64,000 bases of DNA, taken from NCBI RefSeq assembly GCF_049801095.1, contig NZ_JBNAGH010000004.1:62001-126000 (forward strand). The letters run 5' to 3'. This DNA comes from Dinoroseobacter sp049801095. Its GTDB lineage: Bacteria; Pseudomonadota; Alphaproteobacteria; Rhodobacterales; Rhodobacteraceae. The notes beneath the pieces are model-generated. The model searched no databases and was not told where the DNA came from. It saw only the letters and a list, made by a program, of their open reading frames with translations. The position numbers were made by a program, and so were the translations under genes. Numbering within the stretch: the first letter of the stretch is position 1; every line of letters starts with the position of its first letter. Below are positions 25,429 to 34,927 of this stretch, piece after piece.

Positions 25429-25823
25429 TGCACGCTCTCCTCAGAAATCAGCAATCTGCCGATCAGGGTCTCTTCATCCATTTCCGTCTGTCCGGCGGCA
25501 CAAACCTCTGCCTGCGGAGCCCCTTCGATCGGGTGCTTGACGAGGAAATCCTGCTGCATGCTGGCGAAGATCGGGGTCGGGTCGATCATCTGATCGAACG
25601 GCTCATCCGTGTCGAACCCGTCTTCGCCCAGCCGTGCCTCGAGCATTTCAAGCTGGCTTTGTACCGCAAAGAAATTCAGCCCCAGCGCCTGACACCCTTG
25701 CGCCAATGCCTCGGCCATGGTCACCGCGAAAATCGTATTGGTGTAGTAGCTGGGCGCGGTGCGCAACTCTTGCGCGAAGGCCGGCCCGGCCAGAACGAGC
25801 GATATGAGGGCGCCGCGGATCAC
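25425..25823 (-). CDS. DUF5333-type exported protein, paralog 2 of 3
   Basis: A 132-residue protein with a cleavable signal (IRGALISLVLAGPAFA, then QEL), so soluble periplasmic rather than lipidated. Cys44 (AEALAQGCQALGLN) and Cys108 (AEVCAAGQTEMDEETLIGRLL) correspond to the pair in both flanking paralogs. The start is a GTG three bases after the stop of the upstream paralog and depends on coupled translation. Most similar to paralog 3 by the MAE...C..L..N block and the DGF segment. Confidence 0.75.
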   Translation of the reverse strand: MIRGALISLVLAGPAFAQELRTAPSYYTNTIFAVTMAEALAQGCQALGLNFFAVQSQLEMLEARLGEDGFDTDEPFDQMIDPTPIFASMQQDFLVKHPIEGAPQAEVCAAGQTEMDEETLIGRLLISEESVQ

Positions 25824-25825
25824 CC

Positions 25826-26221
25826 CTACTGCACCGCAATCAACTGACCCAGCGGGTCATTCGTGCCGGCAACTTTCGAGGCATAGGCGCAAAGAGCCGC
25901 GCTATCACCAACGGTCACACCGCGTTCTGTCAAAAGCGCATCACGCGCTGCGTGGATCGAGGTCCGATCGCCATAAAAAGCAACCGACCGGATCTTTTGG
26001 GTGCTCAATCCTGTCTGCGCGGCTTCGAAATCCGCTGCGCTGATGATGAAGGACTCGTCAACCTCCAGGCCCGGTCCAACGCCGGGGCATGTGTTCATCA
26101 TCTCCGCGGCCGTGGCAATCCGCGCCACGGATGGTGCGTAGGCACTATCAAGCGACAGAGACGGAGTACCGCATCCAGCCAGCAAGACGCATCCGCCGAG
26201 AAATGCAAGACAACGCTTCAT
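25826..26221 (-). CDS. DUF5333-type lipoprotein, paralog 1 of 3
   Basis: A 131-residue predicted lipoprotein: signal with lipobox LLAGC (Cys17), mature domain with Cys45 (AAEMMNTCPGVGPGL) and Cys111 (SAALCAYASKVAGTNDPLG). The 66-residue Cys spacing and the C-x13-G-x-L ending match the other two paralogs. GLSTQKIRSVAFYGDR and ERGV resemble the helix pair typical of DUF5333. The ATG begins four bases after the nuoF stop. A longer open frame running back into nuoF is not coding. Confidence 0.75.
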   Translation of the reverse strand: MKRCLAFLGGCVLLAGCGTPSLSLDSAYAPSVARIATAAEMMNTCPGVGPGLEVDESFIISAADFEAAQTGLSTQKIRSVAFYGDRTSIHAARDALLTERGVTVGDSAALCAYASKVAGTNDPLGQLIAVQ

Positions 26222-26225
26222 GGCG

Positions 26226-27527
<1,302 letters not shown>

Positions 27528-27530
27528 CTG

Positions 27531-27761
27531 TCACTCCTTCGCCTGGCGCGACCGCCAGAGCCTGAACCCCACCACCAGCGCCCAGAAGAACGCTGCCAGT
27601 GCGGCAAAATCGAATAGGAAGACAAACCGGACCGGCAGGCCCAATTCCCTTCCCGCAAAGTTCGCCCCGATCCACAGCACCATCGTGGCGGCGACCACGA
27701 TGGCGGCGGTGCGGGCCTGCATGACGCGGGCCTGCTCTTCGGGATCCGGGCGTTGGGTCAT
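27531..27761 (-). CDS. DUF5337 family small membrane protein
   Basis: A 76-residue protein with a polar N-terminus (MTQRPDPEEQARVM) and two transmembrane helices (AIVVAATMVLWIGANFAG and FVFLFDFAALAAFFWALVVG) separated by a short GRELGLPVR loop, ending in a basic tail. Size and pattern fit DUF5337, found beside nuoF in Rhodobacterales; role unknown. It overlaps the upstream gene by ATGA and abuts nuoF. A small complex I assembly or accessory factor is a reasonable guess only. Confidence 0.75.
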   Translation of the reverse strand: MTQRPDPEEQARVMQARTAAIVVAATMVLWIGANFAGRELGLPVRFVFLFDFAALAAFFWALVVGFRLWRSRQAKE

Positions 27762-28465
27762 GTGTCGTACACGTCGCCCTCATCGACCCGTTTGGAAAAC
27801 TCGGTCTCGCCGCCACCGGCGAGCAGTTTGGCCTGGGCCACCCACTCATCCCGGGACGCGCGGCCCTTGAAGCCTTCGAGGTTCTCATCCACCCAGGCCA
27901 ACTCGGCCTCGGTCCAGGCCGCAACCTGGTCGAAATGGTAAAACCCCATGGAATTCAGCACGCCTTCGAGCTTGGGCCCCACGCCCTTGATCTTTTTCAG
28001 ATCATCCGCCCCGCCATCACGCGCCGCACTCAGGGTCGCGGGCTTGTCCGCAGTTGCCGGGGTCGCGTCAGACGCGCCGTTGGAATAGGTCCAGGTTCCC
28101 TTGCGGCTGGCCAGCTCGGCCTCGCCCGCGAGCGGGGTCGACGGTTTGACAACACCGGTCGCCATGGCAGGCACGGTCGGTGCCGGAGCCGCGCTCGGCG
28201 TCGGCGCACCGCCTTGCACCCGGGCGCGCGCTTCGGCCATCTCAGCCTGCAGCGCCTCCACCCGGCCTTGCGGGCGTCCGCCCTGACCGCAGACCATAAT
28301 GCTGAGAGCGCCGCCCACGATGAGCCAGGCAACCACGCCCATGAATGCGCCTTGCAGGAATGACCAGCCCACAACCATCAGCCCAGCCGCCGTCAGCGCC
28401 CCGAGAAGGACGCCAATCATCCAGCAAATGATGGTGCAGGTCATGTCTTTGTTTTGTGTTGTCAT
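27758..28465 (-). CDS. Membrane-anchored protein with NuoE-tail-like helix-hairpin-helix domain
   Basis: A 235-residue protein: two N-terminal transmembrane helices (about 9-30 and 35-60), a predicted coiled segment (RVEALQAEMAEARARVQ), an Ala/Pro-rich linker, the short box RKGTWTYSNG, and from residue 153 an 83-residue domain starting ADDLKKIKGVGPKLEGVL. The GVGPKLE turn is helix-hairpin-helix-like. That domain is 69/81 identical to the C-terminal extension of NuoE encoded just upstream. It may tether something that recognises the same partner as the NuoE tail to the membrane. Function unproven. Confidence 0.8.
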   Translation of the reverse strand: MTTQNKDMTCTIICWMIGVLLGALTAAGLMVVGWSFLQGAFMGVVAWLIVGGALSIMVCGQGGRPQGRVEALQAEMAEARARVQGGAPTPSAAPAPTVPAMATGVVKPSTPLAGEAELASRKGTWTYSNGASDATPATADKPATLSAARDGGADDLKKIKGVGPKLEGVLNSMGFYHFDQVAAWTEAELAWVDENLEGFKGRASRDEWVAQAKLLAGGGETEFSKRVDEGDVYDT

Positions 28466-28496
28466 TCCAGTTCTCCCCCTGTTTCAGAGCCGTTCG

Positions 28497-29693
28497 TTAG
28501 TAAACGTCCCCTTTTGTAACGCGGGAAGAAAATTCTGTCTCGCCTCCTGATGCGAGCGTTTTGGCCTGGGCCACCCACTCATCCCGGGAGGCGCGTCCTT
28601 TGAACCCTTCGAGGTTGTCATCCACCCAGGCCAGTTCCGCCGCCGTCCAGGCTGCGATCTGGTCGAAATGGTAGATCCCCATGGTGTTCAGCATGGTCTC
28701 GAGCTTGGGCCCGACGCCCTTGATCTTCTTGAGATCATCGGCCCCGCTATCGCGGGCCGCTGCGAGCATCGCGGGCTTCGCAGGTTCCGCCGCGGGCGCC
28801 GTGTAGGTCCAGGTGCCCTTGCGCGTAGCAAGCTCCGCCGTGCCGGGCAAGGCCGCGCTCGGTTTGACCTTGGCGTCTTCCGTCGGCGCGGCGGCCGCAG
28901 GGGCTGCCGCAGCAGGGGCCGCCTCAGGTGCCGGCGCTTCGACCGGTGCTGCGCCCGTATTCGCAGGCTTGGGCAGTTCGGCGTCCTTGCCGAGCCAGGG
29001 CGCGGTCAGCGGCACCTCGGTCCCGTCGATGCGCTTGATTGTATCGCCCAGATCCACCGCCAGACGGGCGGAGGCGTTATAGGCATCCTTGCCCGCTTCA
29101 TATTCGGTCAGGCTGGTCAGCCCGCCCGCAGGCTCCGACGTATAGCGGCCGTTCTGCGGACCCGGCACGGGCACCTCACCGGCGGCCATCTTGTCCAGAA
29201 GCGCCGAAAAGCTCTCCACCGTGAGGTCCTCGTAGTAATCCTTGCCGATCTGAGCCATGGGCGCGTTCGCACAGGAGCCGAGACACTCGACCTCTTCCCA
29301 GCTGAACTTGCCATCAGCGCTCAGCTGGTGGGCCTTGGGCGCAATCTTGTCCTTGCAGACCGCGACCAGATCCTCCGCCCCGCAGATCATGCAGGAGGTC
29401 GTTCCGCAAATCTGGATATGCGCAATAGATCCAACCGGTTGCAGTTGAAACATGAAGTAGAACGTCGCCACTTCGAGCGCCCGAATATAGGCCATGCCCA
29501 GCATCTCGGCCACATATTCGATGGCCGGGCGGGTCAGCCACCCCTCCTGCTCCTGCGCGCGCCACAGGATCGGAATGATCGCCGAGGCCTGACGCCCCTC
29601 GGGATACTTGGTCATCTGCGTCAGCGCCCAGGCCTCGTTCTCGGGCGTGAAGGCAAAGCTTGCGGGTTGGTCAGCGTGAAGACGACGCAGCAT
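28497..29693 (-). CDS. nuoE: NADH-quinone oxidoreductase subunit E with C-terminal extension
   Basis: A 398-residue protein, much longer than a standard NuoE (about 165-240). Residues 1-200 are the thioredoxin-like 2Fe-2S subunit with Cys96, Cys101, Cys137 and Cys141 (HIQICGTTSC, ECLGSCANAP). After this come a linker rich in Ala, Pro and Glu (about 230-290), the box RKGTWTYTAP and, from 318, a helix-hairpin-helix-like domain (ADDLKKIKGVGPKLE). The start at 29693 overlaps the previous stop (TGATG); an upstream open frame inside nuoD is spurious. Extended NuoE forms occur in Rhodobacterales. Confidence 0.95.
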   Translation of the reverse strand: MLRRLHADQPASFAFTPENEAWALTQMTKYPEGRQASAIIPILWRAQEQEGWLTRPAIEYVAEMLGMAYIRALEVATFYFMFQLQPVGSIAHIQICGTTSCMICGAEDLVAVCKDKIAPKAHQLSADGKFSWEEVECLGSCANAPMAQIGKDYYEDLTVESFSALLDKMAAGEVPVPGPQNGRYTSEPAGGLTSLTEYEAGKDAYNASARLAVDLGDTIKRIDGTEVPLTAPWLGKDAELPKPANTGAAPVEAPAPEAAPAAAAPAAAAPTEDAKVKPSAALPGTAELATRKGTWTYTAPAAEPAKPAMLAAARDSGADDLKKIKGVGPKLETMLNTMGIYHFDQIAAWTAAELAWVDDNLEGFKGRASRDEWVAQAKTLASGGETEFSSRVTKGDVY

Positions 29694-29959
29694 CAGATCG
29701 TTTCCCTCAGTGGCGCAACCTGTTCGAGGATCAGCAGAAGCTGCTCCAGCAGTTGCGGCAAATACGTCTCGACAAAGCTGCGCAGGGTGGCGCGCAGCCA
29801 GATGGCCAAAGCGGCCAGGTAAGCCGCCATGAGCAGCCCAAACGCGATCAGTCCGGCCAGCACCCCGGCCAGGGAAGAGCCCGTGGCCTTCCCGGTTCCG
29901 GCGCTCAGCCAGAAGGACAGCACGAAGACTGCCCCGAACCCGATCGCGATGAGCGTCAT
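29693..29959 (-). CDS. Small two-helix membrane protein between nuoD and nuoE
   Basis: An 88-residue protein with hydrophobic segments LIAIGFGAVFVLSFWL and a longer one over residues 32-55 (GVLAGLIAFGLLMAAYLAA), followed by an amphipathic Leu-rich C-terminal helix (FVETYLPQLLEQLLLILEQV). It overlaps nuoD upstream and nuoE downstream by one base each (TGATG at both ends), which argues strongly that it is a real, co-translated gene. No family recognised. Confidence 0.7.
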   Translation of the reverse strand: MTLIAIGFGAVFVLSFWLSAGTGKATGSSLAGVLAGLIAFGLLMAAYLAALAIWLRATLRSFVETYLPQLLEQLLLILEQVAPLRETI

Positions 29960-31173
29960 CAGCGGTCGATCTCCCCGAACACCACATCCATGGTGCCGAT
30001 GATCGCGGCGACATCCGCCAGCTGGTGGCCCTTGGCCACGTGATCCATCGATTGCAGATGCAGATATCCCGGCGCGCGGATCTTGGCGCGGTAGGGTTTG
30101 TTGGTGCCGTCGGACTTCAGATAGACGCCGAACTCGCCCTTGGGCGCCTCGACGGCGGCATAGACCTCGCCCTCGGGCACGTGGAAGCCTTCGGTATAGA
30201 GCTTGAAGTGGTGGATCAGGCTCTCCATCGAGGTTTTCATGTCGCCGCGCTTGGGCGGGGTCAGCTTGCCGCGCGCGAGCACATCGCCGGGGCAGTCCCG
30301 CAGCTTGGCAATTGCCTGCTGGATGATCGAGAGGCTCTCGCGCATCTCCTGCATCCGGCAGAGATAGCGATCATAGCAATCGCCGTTCTTGCCCACGGGG
30401 ATCTTGAAGTCGAATTCGTCATAGCACTCGTAGGGCTGCGCGCGGCGCAGATCCCAGGCGAGGCCCGAGCCGCGCACCATCACGCCGGAATAGCCCCATT
30501 CGAGGATCTCTTCCTCGGTGACCACGCCGATATCGCAGTTCCGCTGCTTGAAGATCCGGTTCTCGGTCAGCAGCCCGTCAATATCGTCGAGCACGGCGGG
30601 GAACTCATGGCTCCAGGTCTCGATATCGTCCAGCAGTTCCGGCGGCAGGTCCTGATGCACGCCACCGGGCCGGAAATAGGCCGCGTGGAGACGCGCGCCG
30701 CAGGCCCGCTCGTAAAAGACCATGAGCTTTTCACGCTCCTCAAAACCCCAGAGCGGCGGCGTCAGCGCGCCCACATCCATGGCCTGGGTCGTGACGTTCA
30801 GCAGATGGTTCAGGATCCGCCCGATCTCGGAATAGAGCACCCGGATCAGCGAGCCGCGCCGGGGCACTTCCGTGCCGGTCAGCTTCTCGATCGCGAGGCA
30901 CCAGGCATGCTCCTGGTTCATCGGGGCCACATAGTCGAGCCGGTCGAAATAGGGCAGGTTCTGCAGGTAGGTCCGGCTCTCCATGAGCTTTTCCGTCCCG
31001 CGATGCAACAACCCGATATGGGGGTCGCAGCGCTCAACAATCTCGCCATCCAGTTCCAGCACCAGACGCAGCACGCCGTGGGCGGCCGGGTGCTGGGGCC
31101 CGAAATTGATGTTGAAATTGCGGATCTTCTGCTCGCCGGTGAGGGCGTCGTCGAAATTCGTGCCGTCCATCAT
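29959..31173 (-). CDS. nuoD: NADH-quinone oxidoreductase subunit D
   Basis: A 404-residue 49-kDa-type subunit lining the quinone pocket. Landmarks: FNINFGPQHPAAHGVLRLVL, HIGLLHRGTEKLME, the quinone-site region YFDRLDYVAPMNQEHAW and the C-terminal GTMDVVFGEIDR. The ATG-ATG at 31173/31170 follows GGAG with nine bases of spacing and gives the usual MDGTNFDD N-terminus; a TTG-started form five residues longer is less likely. It follows a sulfotransferase gene instead of nuoC. Confidence 0.96.
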   Translation of the reverse strand: MMDGTNFDDALTGEQKIRNFNINFGPQHPAAHGVLRLVLELDGEIVERCDPHIGLLHRGTEKLMESRTYLQNLPYFDRLDYVAPMNQEHAWCLAIEKLTGTEVPRRGSLIRVLYSEIGRILNHLLNVTTQAMDVGALTPPLWGFEEREKLMVFYERACGARLHAAYFRPGGVHQDLPPELLDDIETWSHEFPAVLDDIDGLLTENRIFKQRNCDIGVVTEEEILEWGYSGVMVRGSGLAWDLRRAQPYECYDEFDFKIPVGKNGDCYDRYLCRMQEMRESLSIIQQAIAKLRDCPGDVLARGKLTPPKRGDMKTSMESLIHHFKLYTEGFHVPEGEVYAAVEAPKGEFGVYLKSDGTNKPYRAKIRAPGYLHLQSMDHVAKGHQLADVAAIIGTMDVVFGEIDR

Positions 31174-31177
31174 GGTC

Positions 31178-32056
31178 TCAAACTCCAACTTCTGCCGCGT
31201 GCCAGCCCGCAGGAATGCGGCCCATCAGGCGGTGTACATGGTCATATTGCGGGGCCAGCGCCTTGGCGGCCTGAGCGCGGCGGCCCGGGTCCATGGCGAT
31301 CTGCGCGCTCTGGTGGACGCGGGTGTCCAAGGGCGCTGCGCGGTCCTTGATGCCGAGAAAGGCGCAGAGGCGCGACACGGTCTCGGTCCGAAAAAGCTCT
31401 TCGTAGAAGCCCAGGAAGCGGTCGCCCTCGGGGATCGCGGCGCGGATCCGGCTCAGCGGGCCTTCGTAGTCGCAGCGTTCGGCCAGCGCGCGTTCCTCAC
31501 CGCGGGTCCAGCGGTCGAAGATCCAGTTGGCGCGGTCGGCGATCTCCGTCTCGGAGCCACCCTTCCAGCCCGCCATCATGCGGATATTGGACCAGAGCCG
31601 ATCAATCGGGTCACGCAGCAGATAGATGAACTTGGTTACGGGGCCGAGCCCGGCCATCTTCCGCAGACGCTCCTCGCTCAGCAGCGCATAGGCCGGGGTG
31701 ATATCGCCCACCACCTTGGCGCCCTTGCGGCCCTTTTTGAGGAAGCTGACATAGGCCCCGGGCCGTTCGACCCCCTGCCCCAAGAGACCCAGATAGCGGT
31801 CGATCTCCGCCACTTCGAAGCGCAGCTTCTCCCGGGCATCGCCCTCGGTCTGGCGCATCTTGGCGCGCAGATACGTGCGCTTCTCACAGAGCCCGTCGAT
31901 CTGCTCCATCACCTGCCCGCGATCCAGCGCGTCGAAGTAATGCAGCTCCTTATGGGTCCAGAGATGCACCTCCGGGTGGCGATCCAGGTAGTACTGGAGC
32001 CAGCTCGTGCCCGCCTTCGTGGCACCGATCCCGAAAAGGAGCGTGACGTCGGCCAT
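31178..32056 (-). CDS. Sulfotransferase family protein inserted between nuoC and nuoD
   Basis: A 292-residue PAPS-dependent sulfotransferase-like protein. The 5'-phosphosulfate loop GIGATKAGTSWLQYYLDRHP is at about 9-28; the 3'-phosphate segment YLLRDPIDRLWSNIRMM carries the conserved Arg and Ser. GDITPAYALLSEERL is the usual middle block, and FYEELFRTETVSRLCAFLGI sits near the end. It starts three bases after the nuoC stop and ends four bases before nuoD, so it is read with complex I. Substrate unknown; no sulfate activation genes are nearby. Confidence 0.85.
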   Translation of the reverse strand: MADVTLLFGIGATKAGTSWLQYYLDRHPEVHLWTHKELHYFDALDRGQVMEQIDGLCEKRTYLRAKMRQTEGDAREKLRFEVAEIDRYLGLLGQGVERPGAYVSFLKKGRKGAKVVGDITPAYALLSEERLRKMAGLGPVTKFIYLLRDPIDRLWSNIRMMAGWKGGSETEIADRANWIFDRWTRGEERALAERCDYEGPLSRIRAAIPEGDRFLGFYEELFRTETVSRLCAFLGIKDRAAPLDTRVHQSAQIAMDPGRRAQAAKALAPQYDHVHRLMGRIPAGWHAAEVGV

Positions 32057-32059
32057 GGC

Positions 32060-32668
32060 TCAGCCCTTGGCCTCCTCTTTCTCGTCTCCTGGCAGGATGT
32101 ACTCCGCGCCCTCCCAGGGGGACATGAAGTCAAACTGCCGGTATTCCTGCACGAGCTTCACCGGCTCATAGACGACGCGCTTCTTCTCGTCGTCATAGCG
32201 GACCTCGGTATAGCCCGTGGTCGGGAAGTCCTTGCGCAGCGGGTAGCCGCGGAAGCCGTAATCCGTGAGGATCCGGCGCAGGTCCGGATGGCCCGAGAAC
32301 AAGATCCCGAACATGTCAAACACCTCGCGCTCGAACCAGTTGGCCGAGGGATGTTCGGAAATGATCGAGGGCACGATGTCGTCATCCCGCACCGGCACCC
32401 GCAGGCGGATCCGGTGGTTCTGATACATCGAGAGGAAATGATAGATCACATCGAAGCGCTGCGCCCGTTCCGGGTAGTCCACCGCCGTGATGTCGATCAG
32501 GGTAGAGAACTTGCAGGTTGCGTCGGTCTTGAGGAACGCCACAAGGTCAACGATGGATTGCGGCGTGGCCACAACGGTCAGCTCATCATGGGCGATCTCG
32601 GTCGAGATCACGCAATCCGGGCGCTTGAGCTCGATATGGGCGGCCAGTTCCTGAAGGGCTGCGGTCAT
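32060..32668 (-). CDS. nuoC: NADH-quinone oxidoreductase subunit C
   Basis: The 202-residue 30-kDa-type subunit of the hydrogenase-like module. Signature region: FDMFGILFSGHPDLRRILTD followed by GYPLRKDFPTTGYTEVRYDD, the classic complex I 30-kDa motif. AGGAG eight bases before the ATG is a good ribosome site. It is separate from nuoD, not fused as in E. coli. It follows nuoB by 18 bases. Confidence 0.96.
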   Translation of the reverse strand: MTAALQELAAHIELKRPDCVISTEIAHDELTVVATPQSIVDLVAFLKTDATCKFSTLIDITAVDYPERAQRFDVIYHFLSMYQNHRIRLRVPVRDDDIVPSIISEHPSANWFEREVFDMFGILFSGHPDLRRILTDYGFRGYPLRKDFPTTGYTEVRYDDEKKRVVYEPVKLVQEYRQFDFMSPWEGAEYILPGDEKEEAKG

Positions 32669-32686
32669 TGGTGTCTCTCCTGCGCC

Positions 32687-33220
32687 TCAGCGCACAATTG
32701 TGCCCGTCCGGCGGATCTTGCGTTGCAGCTGCAACAGGCCATAGAGCAGCGCCTCGGCCGTGGGTGGGCAGCCGGGAACATAGATATCCACGGGCACCAC
32801 GCGGTCACAGCCGCGCACCACGGAATAGCTGTAATGGTAGTAGCCACCGCCATTGGCGCAGGACCCCATGGAGATCACGTAACGCGGCTCCGGCATCTGG
32901 TCGTAGACCTTGCGCAGGGCGGGCGCCATCTTGTTGGTCAGCGTGCCGGCCACGATCATCACATCGGACTGGCGTGGGGAGGCACGAGGCGCGATCCCGA
33001 ACCGCTCCGCATCGTAGCGCGGCATGGAGGTGTGCATCATCTCGACCGCGCAGCAGGCCAGACCAAAGGTCATCCAGTGCAGCGAGCCCGTGCGGGCCCA
33101 GTTGATGATGTCCTCGGTCGAGGTCAGCAGAAAGCCCTTGTCCTGCAACTCGGCATTGATGAGCTGTGTCGCGTGTTCCTTGTCCGGACCCGCGTCATAG
33201 GCGGCGGTGCTCACTCCCAT
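32687..33220 (-). CDS. nuoB: NADH-quinone oxidoreductase subunit B
   Basis: A 177-residue PSST-type subunit that carries the terminal 4Fe-4S cluster N2. Cluster ligands are visible in GLACCAVEMM (tandem Cys), SMGSCANGGGYY and YVPGCPPTAEALLYG. AAGGAG seven bases before the ATG at 33220 fixes the start inside the last codons of nuoA (10-base overlap); an earlier frame start at 33241 is not used. Confidence 0.97.
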   Translation of the reverse strand: MGVSTAAYDAGPDKEHATQLINAELQDKGFLLTSTEDIINWARTGSLHWMTFGLACCAVEMMHTSMPRYDAERFGIAPRASPRQSDVMIVAGTLTNKMAPALRKVYDQMPEPRYVISMGSCANGGGYYHYSYSVVRGCDRVVPVDIYVPGCPPTAEALLYGLLQLQRKIRRTGTIVR

Positions 33221-33576
33221 TCGAGGGCTCCTTTTTTCCACTCATAGGCGAACCCGATGGTCAGGATCGCGAGGAAGATCATCATGCTCCAGAAGCCCAC
33301 GAGCCCCACATCCTTGAAGGCAACCGCCCAGGGGAAGAGGAACGCGACCTCGAGGTCGAAGATGATGAAGAGAATCGATACCAGGTAGAAGCGGACATCG
33401 AACTTCATCCGGGCGTCATCGAAGGCGTTGAAGCCGCACTCATAGGCCGAGACTTTTTCCGGATCCGGGTTGCGCACCGCGAGGATCACCGCTGCGAGGA
33501 TCAGCACCAGGCCGAGGCCAATGGCAATGCCCAAAAATACAAGGATCGGAAGGTATTCTCGAAGCAATTCTTCCAC
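33211..33576 (-). CDS. nuoA: NADH-quinone oxidoreductase subunit A
   Basis: A 121-residue, three-helix membrane subunit and the first gene of the operon. Conserved YECGFNAFDDARMKFDVRFY is present, with FILFDLEVAFLFPWAV-type sequence (LFIIFDLEVAFLFPWAVAF). It uses a GTG start, supported by AAGGAG six bases upstream. The operon promoter must lie in the following 550-base intergenic region. Confidence 0.96.
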   Translation of the reverse strand: MEELLREYLPILVFLGIAIGLGLVLILAAVILAVRNPDPEKVSAYECGFNAFDDARMKFDVRFYLVSILFIIFDLEVAFLFPWAVAFKDVGLVGFWSMMIFLAILTIGFAYEWKKGALEWE

Positions 33577-34132
33577 GTGGGGCTCCTTCCTGCGTGGTAC
33601 CGGGGACCAGCTCAGCGCGGTCCCGATAGTGTCGGTCCGGTCGTGGCGGGTCTACCGGTGCATACAAAGGTGGTCAACCAAGCCGCCTGCGGCAAACACG
33701 CCCCAACGCGCGCAGTGTACGCGTGTCCCGAGCCGCTGCCAGAGGCGGTGTGACGCAGGGCGCGGCTCTCACCGGATTTCCCGTATGGCGAGCATAGCAT
33801 TTATCCGCATTTTGAATACAACTTTTGTGAGAACCGGTCTGGAGCACCCTCCCCGGCCTCTGGGTCTCCGGTGAGCGCCTGAGGAGCGTATGGAGACTGG
33901 CATTGCCAAGGCGACCATGGGGCGGCTGTTGGGCACTCAGAAGCTGCGGCAGAGGCTAAAAGGGGCGGAGCGGGGTGCTGTCAGCAACCTCCCTCAGTGC
34001 GCATCGACCTTTCGGACCGAAGGTCACGGCTTTGATCGCGGCAACGCGGGGTGCGAGTTCGGCCCAGGCATTGAGGGAGGATACCTCCGCGCTGCTGCGA
34101 GGCGGAGCTGGAACCCTTCCTGACCCGTGGGC
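33577..34132. other. 556-bp intergenic region upstream of nuoA
   Basis: No RNA gene was recognised here. Plus-strand frames of up to 77 codons (for example from 33890) lack ribosome sites and familiar composition. The nuoA-proximal half should contain the nuo promoter. The stretch at 33790-33830 is notably AT-rich for this genome and includes TTGTAT and TATGCT hexamers (reverse strand) 19 bases apart. The crotonase-proximal half (33840-34130) looks like degenerate, non-coding sequence. Confidence 0.5.
33649..33677 (-). promoter_or_regulatory. Candidate nuo operon promoter
   Basis: On the reverse strand, TTGACC (33677-33672) and TAGACC (33654-33649) are separated by 17 bases, placing transcription start about 65 bases before the nuoA GTG. 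The -35 is one base off consensus; the -10 is weak. A second candidate lies in the AT-rich stretch at 33791-33821 (TTGTAT, 19 bases, TATGCT). Confidence 0.3.
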
Positions 34133-34927
34133 TCAGTTGCCTTCGGCCCAGCGCGGCTTGCGCTTGGCAAAGAAGGCATCGATCCCCTCTTGGGCCTCGT
34201 CGCTCTCCCAGCGGGCAATCAGCGCATCGATGGTTGCGTCGATCTGTGCCGTGCTGACCGCGCCGCCCAGGGTCAGCGCCAGGGCCTTGGCTTCGGCGAC
34301 CGCTCCGGGCGCCGTGGCGAGATAGGGGGTCACCTCCGCCTCGATGGCCGCGTCCAGATCCTCGGGCGGGACGGCGCGCGCCAAAAGGCCCAGCGCCACC
34401 GCCTCCTCGGCCCCGAAGAGCCGTGCGGACATGAAGACCCGCCGGGCGCAGGCTTCTCCCATGCGGGCGACCACGTAGGGGCCAATCGTGGCCGGGATCA
34501 GACCGAGGCGCGTTTCGGTCAAGCCGAACCGCGCGGACGCGCTGCCGATGGCCACGTCGCAGACGGACATCAGACCGACACCGCCGCCGAAGGCCTGCCC
34601 CTGAATGCGTCCGATCACCGGCTTGGGGAGCCGGTTCCAGGCCCCGAGCATCTCGGCCAGGGCCCGCGCCTCCCGGGCGCGGGTCGCGGCATCCGCGGTC
34701 ATCTGGGCCCGCATCCAACCGAGATCCCCGCCTGCGCAGAAGCTCCGCCCCTGCCCGGTCAACACGACCACCCGGACCTCGGGATCCGCGCCCAGCGCTT
34801 CGGCGCAGTGGTGCAGCTCGCCGATCATCGTGGCATCCATGGCGTTGTGCTTCTCCGGACGGCTCAGGGCCACGGTCACCACCCCGCGCGCATCCCGTTC
34901 CAGTTCGAGCGTGTCATATGCGGTCAT
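34133..34927 (-). CDS. liuC: Enoyl-CoA hydratase/isomerase family; probable methylglutaconyl-CoA hydratase
   Basis: A 264-residue crotonase. Oxyanion-hole blocks RSFCAGGDLGWM (about 62-73) and GQAFGGGVGLMSVCDVAIG are intact, and ETRLGLIPATIGPYV carries the catalytic-region Glu. By sequence alone it could be any enoyl-CoA hydratase. Its position as the last gene of a run with mccB, mccA and hmgL supports 3-methylglutaconyl-CoA hydratase, the step between MCC and HMG-CoA lyase in leucine breakdown. It overlaps the upstream DUF6653 gene by 14 bases. Confidence 0.8.
   Translation of the reverse strand: MTAYDTLELERDARGVVTVALSRPEKHNAMDATMIGELHHCAEALGADPEVRVVVLTGQGRSFCAGGDLGWMRAQMTADAATRAREARALAEMLGAWNRLPKPVIGRIQGQAFGGGVGLMSVCDVAIGSASARFGLTETRLGLIPATIGPYVVARMGEACARRVFMSARLFGAEEAVALGLLARAVPPEDLDAAIEAEVTPYLATAPGAVAEAKALALTLGGAVSTAQIDATIDALIARWESDEAQEGIDAFFAKRKPRWAEGN

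Noticed and set aside
33890..34123. 77-codon plus-strand frame upstream of nuoA
   Set aside because: No ribosome site and no familiar protein pattern; probably degenerate intergenic sequence.
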